Notes under the pieces: generated by a model
Databases searched by the model: none
Seen by the model: only the letters and a program-made list of their open reading frames with translations
What the model was told of the DNA's origin: nothing
Source of the DNA: Patescibacteria group bacterium
GTDB lineage: Bacteria; Patescibacteriota; WWE3; UBA101185; UBA10185
Direction: 5' to 3'
Length of the DNA: 25,808 nt
Assembly (NCBI GenBank): GCA_018056275.1
Contig: JAGPFW010000003.1
Span: forward strand, 1 to 25,808
In this document: positions 23,234 to 25,808 of the stretch, piece after piece
Layout: each line of letters opens with the position of its first letter
Position numbering within the stretch: the stretch's first letter is position 1
Program-made: the position numbers and the translations under genes

Positions 23234-24391
23234 GTGAAAACATATTCTCCAAAAACATATTATATTGATACCTATGGGTGTCAGGCTAATGAATCTGATT
23301 CAGAAAAGTTAAGTAATATTTTGGACTCTCTTGGGCTTGAGTCTTGCAGTTCGGTTGAATTGGCAGATATTTATATAATAAATTCTTGTTCTGTCAGACA
23401 AAAAAGTGAAGACAAGGTATATGGTTTAGCCAAGTCCTTAGTAAAAGGGGAAAGGAAACCCTTTATTGTTTTGGCAGGTTGCATGGTAGGATCCGTTAAA
23501 GGCGAAAGGATAAGATATTCCTTTGAGGAGTTGCAAAAACGAACTCCTTGGGTTGATTTGTATCTTTCTCCCGATGAACTTTTGTTATTACCAAATTTCC
23601 TTATGGAAAGAGGTGTATTGGACGGTTCTTCAGGAAAAAATTTGATTGGATCTCTCTCCGAAAATATTTTCACTTCAAAAAGTGGTTATGTAAACATATC
23701 CTATGGTTGTGACAACTTTTGCTCCTACTGTGTAGTTCCTTATGCTAGAGGAAAAGAGGTCTCTCGTTCAAGGGAAGAAATTTTTGCGGAGATAAGAAAG
23801 CTTTTAGCACAGAACCTTACAGAAATCACTTTGTGTGGGCAAAATGTAAATTCGTGGGGACTTTTGCCAGAAGACAAGAAAAAAATCAAAATTGGAAATG
23901 ATCAAAAACTTCCTTTTGCAGGTCTAATTAGGGATGTGTGCTCTTTAAAAGAAGTAAAAAAACTAACCTTTTTATCGTCAAATCCTTTTGATTTTACGCA
24001 GGATTTAATTGACGCGGTAGGAAACAGTAAGGTTGACAACTATTTACATATCGCTGTCCAGTCTGGAAATAACGACATCCTAAGTCGGATGAATCGGAAG
24101 CATACTGTTGAAGAATATCTTGATTTAATTACACGCATAAAAAAAACTAAACCAAATTTGGAGTTAGGAACAGACATAATCGTTGGTTTTCCCGGAGAGA
24201 CTGAGGATCAGTTTATGGATACAGTGCGGTTATTTTTGCAGGTAAAATTTAATGTTGCCTTTATTTCAATCTATTCTCCAAGAAAAGGGACATTTGCTGA
24301 AAAAATGTACCCTGATGATATACCCTTGTATGAGAAAAAAAGAAGGCATGACTATTTATCAAAGGTATGGAAGGAAACACTAAAAGAATGA
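23234..24391 (+). CDS. miaB: tRNA-2-methylthio-N6-dimethylallyladenosine synthase MiaB, lacking TRAM domain
   Basis: This is a radical-SAM methylthiotransferase that adds the 2-methylthio group to i6A37 of tRNA. The N-terminal methylthiotransferase domain supplies three cysteines for the auxiliary cluster: C16 in YGCQANESDS, C52 in NSCSVR and C83 in AGCM. The SAM-binding cluster motif CxxxCxxC is C159, C163, C166, followed by VVPYARGKEVSR. ITLCGQNVNSWG and DIIVGFPGETEDQF are typical. The protein ends near residue 385 (KRRHDYLSKVW), where other MiaB proteins go on for 60 or more residues into the RNA-binding TRAM domain. TRAM is absent, and the next gene begins at that point, leaving no room for it. 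miaA, which makes the i6A substrate, follows with a 4-nt overlap. Confidence 0.93.
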   Translation: MKTYSPKTYYIDTYGCQANESDSEKLSNILDSLGLESCSSVELADIYIINSCSVRQKSEDKVYGLAKSLVKGERKPFIVLAGCMVGSVKGERIRYSFEELQKRTPWVDLYLSPDELLLLPNFLMERGVLDGSSGKNLIGSLSENIFTSKSGYVNISYGCDNFCSYCVVPYARGKEVSRSREEIFAEIRKLLAQNLTEITLCGQNVNSWGLLPEDKKKIKIGNDQKLPFAGLIRDVCSLKEVKKLTFLSSNPFDFTQDLIDAVGNSKVDNYLHIAVQSGNNDILSRMNRKHTVEEYLDLITRIKKTKPNLELGTDIIVGFPGETEDQFMDTVRLFLQVKFNVAFISIYSPRKGTFAEKMYPDDIPLYEKKRRHDYLSKVWKETLKE

Positions 24392-25314
24392 AAATCCCTG
24401 TAATTGTAGGGCCTACCTCCACTGGAAAAACGGGTCTTGCGCTAGAGATGTGCAAGAAACTTAATGGGCAGATTATTTCGGCTGATTCTAGACAAATTTA
24501 TAGACACATGGATGTTGGTACGGGTAAAATTCCATTGGGCGAAAAAGAGATTATTAAGCACGAAGACTATTGGGAAATTGCGGGAATTAATGTTTGGGGG
24601 TATGACATAGTTAATCCAGGAGAGTACTACTCGGCGTATGATTTTGCTCTTTTTGCACTGGAAAGAGCCAAGAAACTTATTCAGGAGGAGAAAATGCCTT
24701 TTCTTGTCGGCGGTACGGGTCTATATATAGATTTTTTTACACAGAAAATTCAGGGAAATTCATTGCCTCCAGATTTTAATTACAGAAAATCCCTTGAAAA
24801 AAAGAACTTACAAGAGTTGCAGAATTTATTGACGTCGTTAAATCTAATTGCCAATACTTCGGATTTTCAAAATAAGCATAGGTTAGTTAGAATTATTGAA
24901 AGAAATCGCTCTGCTCCAAAAATTGTTGCTACTCCCCTACCCCATCTTAAAAATGTCAAGTTTGTCTTTATTGGCTTAACCGCTCCTAGAGATTTTTTAT
25001 ATAATCGGGCGGATTTGTGGGTGGATTCAATATGGAAAAAAGATAAGATTGTGTTAGAGGTTGAAAAATTATCTTCTTTGGGGTTTATAAATTCTGTCCA
25101 ATTAAATGGTTTTATTTATTCGCAAGCTATTGACTATAAAAAAGGAGTTATGGTAAGGGAAGAAGCAATTCAAAAAACAAAGTTTGCTGTTCACTCATAC
25201 ATAAGAAGGCAGGAAACCTATTTTAAAAAGAACTCATGTATACAATGGTTTGACATTTCTAAAGACAACTTGGAACAAACCATTTATAATTATTTTAGAA
25301 ATGTTGAATATTAA
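24388..25314 (+). CDS. miaA: tRNA dimethylallyltransferase MiaA
   Basis: MiaA transfers the dimethylallyl group from DMAPP to A37 of tRNAs reading UNN codons, the step before MiaB. The P-loop GPTSTGKT lies at 8-15, then ISADSRQIYRHMDVGTGK (34-51) and the VGGTGLYIDFF tunnel motif (about 112-122). The C-terminal SYIRRQETYFKK region carries tRNA-binding residues. I place the start at ATG 24388, where ATGA overlaps the miaB stop and the protein begins directly with MKIPVIVGPT, the normal family start. A start at 24367 would add seven unconserved residues. At 308 residues the length is normal. The end overlaps the next membrane-protein gene by 14 nt. Confidence 0.94.
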   Translation: MKIPVIVGPTSTGKTGLALEMCKKLNGQIISADSRQIYRHMDVGTGKIPLGEKEIIKHEDYWEIAGINVWGYDIVNPGEYYSAYDFALFALERAKKLIQEEKMPFLVGGTGLYIDFFTQKIQGNSLPPDFNYRKSLEKKNLQELQNLLTSLNLIANTSDFQNKHRLVRIIERNRSAPKIVATPLPHLKNVKFVFIGLTAPRDFLYNRADLWVDSIWKKDKIVLEVEKLSSLGFINSVQLNGFIYSQAIDYKKGVMVREEAIQKTKFAVHSYIRRQETYFKKNSCIQWFDISKDNLEQTIYNYFRNVEY

Positions 25315-25808
25315 TAAACAGGTCGTTATTTCTACAAAGACAATTCTTATAACCTTGGGTATTCTGCTCGGGGTTTATGTTGTCTATAAGCTGAGGAGCA
25401 TTTTTGGATTAATCTTTGTTTCCTTGCTTATAACAATTTCCATGGAGTCAGCTATAAAAAGCATTATGTGTTTAACTTTTATGAATAGGCCTTTGTCCCG
25501 GGGTTTAGCAGTGTTTCTAAGTTATCTAATGTTGCTTTTAGTCATCGTACTGTTTTTTTTAGTTGCAGCTCCTATGGTAATAAACGAGTCTCAAAAGCTT
25601 GTAAGTAATTTTTCGTTTTTCCTAGTTAATCTGGAATTGAACGGGGAAAGTCTTTTTGAATCATTAAGTTTTTTGGATGTTTTGGGGAATGCTTTAAAAC
25701 CTGGGAATGTTGGTAGTATTTTGTCGGGGTCAATCTCTGTTTTGTCTAGGTTGGTTACACTTGTTGTTTTGGCTGTATATATGTCTTCAGATTGGCCTAC
25801 AATAAAAG
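25301..25808 (+). CDS. AI-2E/PerM-family membrane protein, 3' end cut by window edge
   Basis: The frame opens at ATG 25301, overlapping the 3' end of miaA by 14 nt, and stays open to the last base, giving about 169 residues of the N-terminal half. Hydrophobic helices lie at about 14-29, 33-45 and 67-92. A more polar external loop (about 93-140) and a helix near 141-165 follow. The pattern, including RSIFGLIFVSLLITISM and NRPLSRGLAVFLSYLMLLLV, matches the AI-2E transporter (PerM/TqsA/YtvI-like) family, usually about 330-370 residues. Members are putative exporters or ion antiporters. The truncation is due only to the window. Confidence 0.8.
   Translation, partial: MLNINKQVVISTKTILITLGILLGVYVVYKLRSIFGLIFVSLLITISMESAIKSIMCLTFMNRPLSRGLAVFLSYLMLLLVIVLFFLVAAPMVINESQKLVSNFSFFLVNLELNGESLFESLSFLDVLGNALKPGNVGSILSGSISVLSRLVTLVVLAVYMSSDWPTIK

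Overview
The window reads as a compact bacterial chromosome segment, most likely from the Candidate Phyla Radiation (Patescibacteria); the exact lineage cannot be resolved here. The grounds are low GC, very tight packing with many overlapping genes, a minimal translation factor IF2 without its long N-terminal region, and a gene set that recurs in these genomes: an RNase J with an altered active-site motif, a type-4 uracil-DNA glycosylase, a membrane-anchored TraD/VirD4-like ATPase, and a baseplate-J-like membrane protein next to an actin-fold protein. TGA is used as a stop (for example at 19837-19839 and 24389-24391), so the code is the standard bacterial one and not the UGA-glycine code of Gracilibacteria/SR1. 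No tRNA, rRNA, CRISPR array or insertion sequence was seen.

Region 1 (1-6110) is a contracted form of the classic nusA-infB-rpsO-pnp expression cluster. It holds the 3' part of nusA, infB, a degenerate DHH-family protein where nrnA usually sits, rpsO and pnp. rbfA, truB and ribF are absent from this spot. A long imperfect hairpin of about 41 bp fills the rpsO-pnp gap, just where E. coli has its RNase III-processed pnp leader. A consensus-like promoter with a 17-nt palindrome at the expected transcription start precedes the DHH-like gene.

Region 2 (6145-12785) holds a 45-residue zinc-ribbon protein overlapping a Lon-type AAA+ ATPase that lacks a protease domain. It continues with type-4 UDG, RNase J, FtsK and a RodZ-like membrane protein.

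Region 3 (12873-21386) is the accessory-looking block. A YtxG/YtxH-like pair, a disordered protein, an 804-residue TraD/VirD4-like ATPase and a 725-residue protein I cannot assign are arranged with overlaps or 2-3 nt gaps, so they look like one operon. Behind their own promoter follow an actin-fold (PilM/FtsA-like) protein, a baseplate-J-like membrane protein and RuvX. This is the best candidate for an undescribed machine: an inner-membrane ATPase with unassigned soluble partners, next to an actin-fold/membrane-protein pair.

Region 4 (21924-25808) contains the only minus-strand gene, a double zinc ribbon. It is divergent from a tiny membrane protein and a HAD phosphatase, with nearly abutting -35 boxes. 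Then come miaB (without TRAM domain), miaA and the start of an AI-2E/PerM-family membrane protein cut by the window edge.

A regulatory theme recurs. Several first-of-operon genes have an extended -10 box (TGnTAnnnT type) or a plain -10 only 6-7 nt upstream of the start codon, which implies leaderless mRNAs. Several genes inside operons instead use overlaps or Shine-Dalgarno-like sequences.
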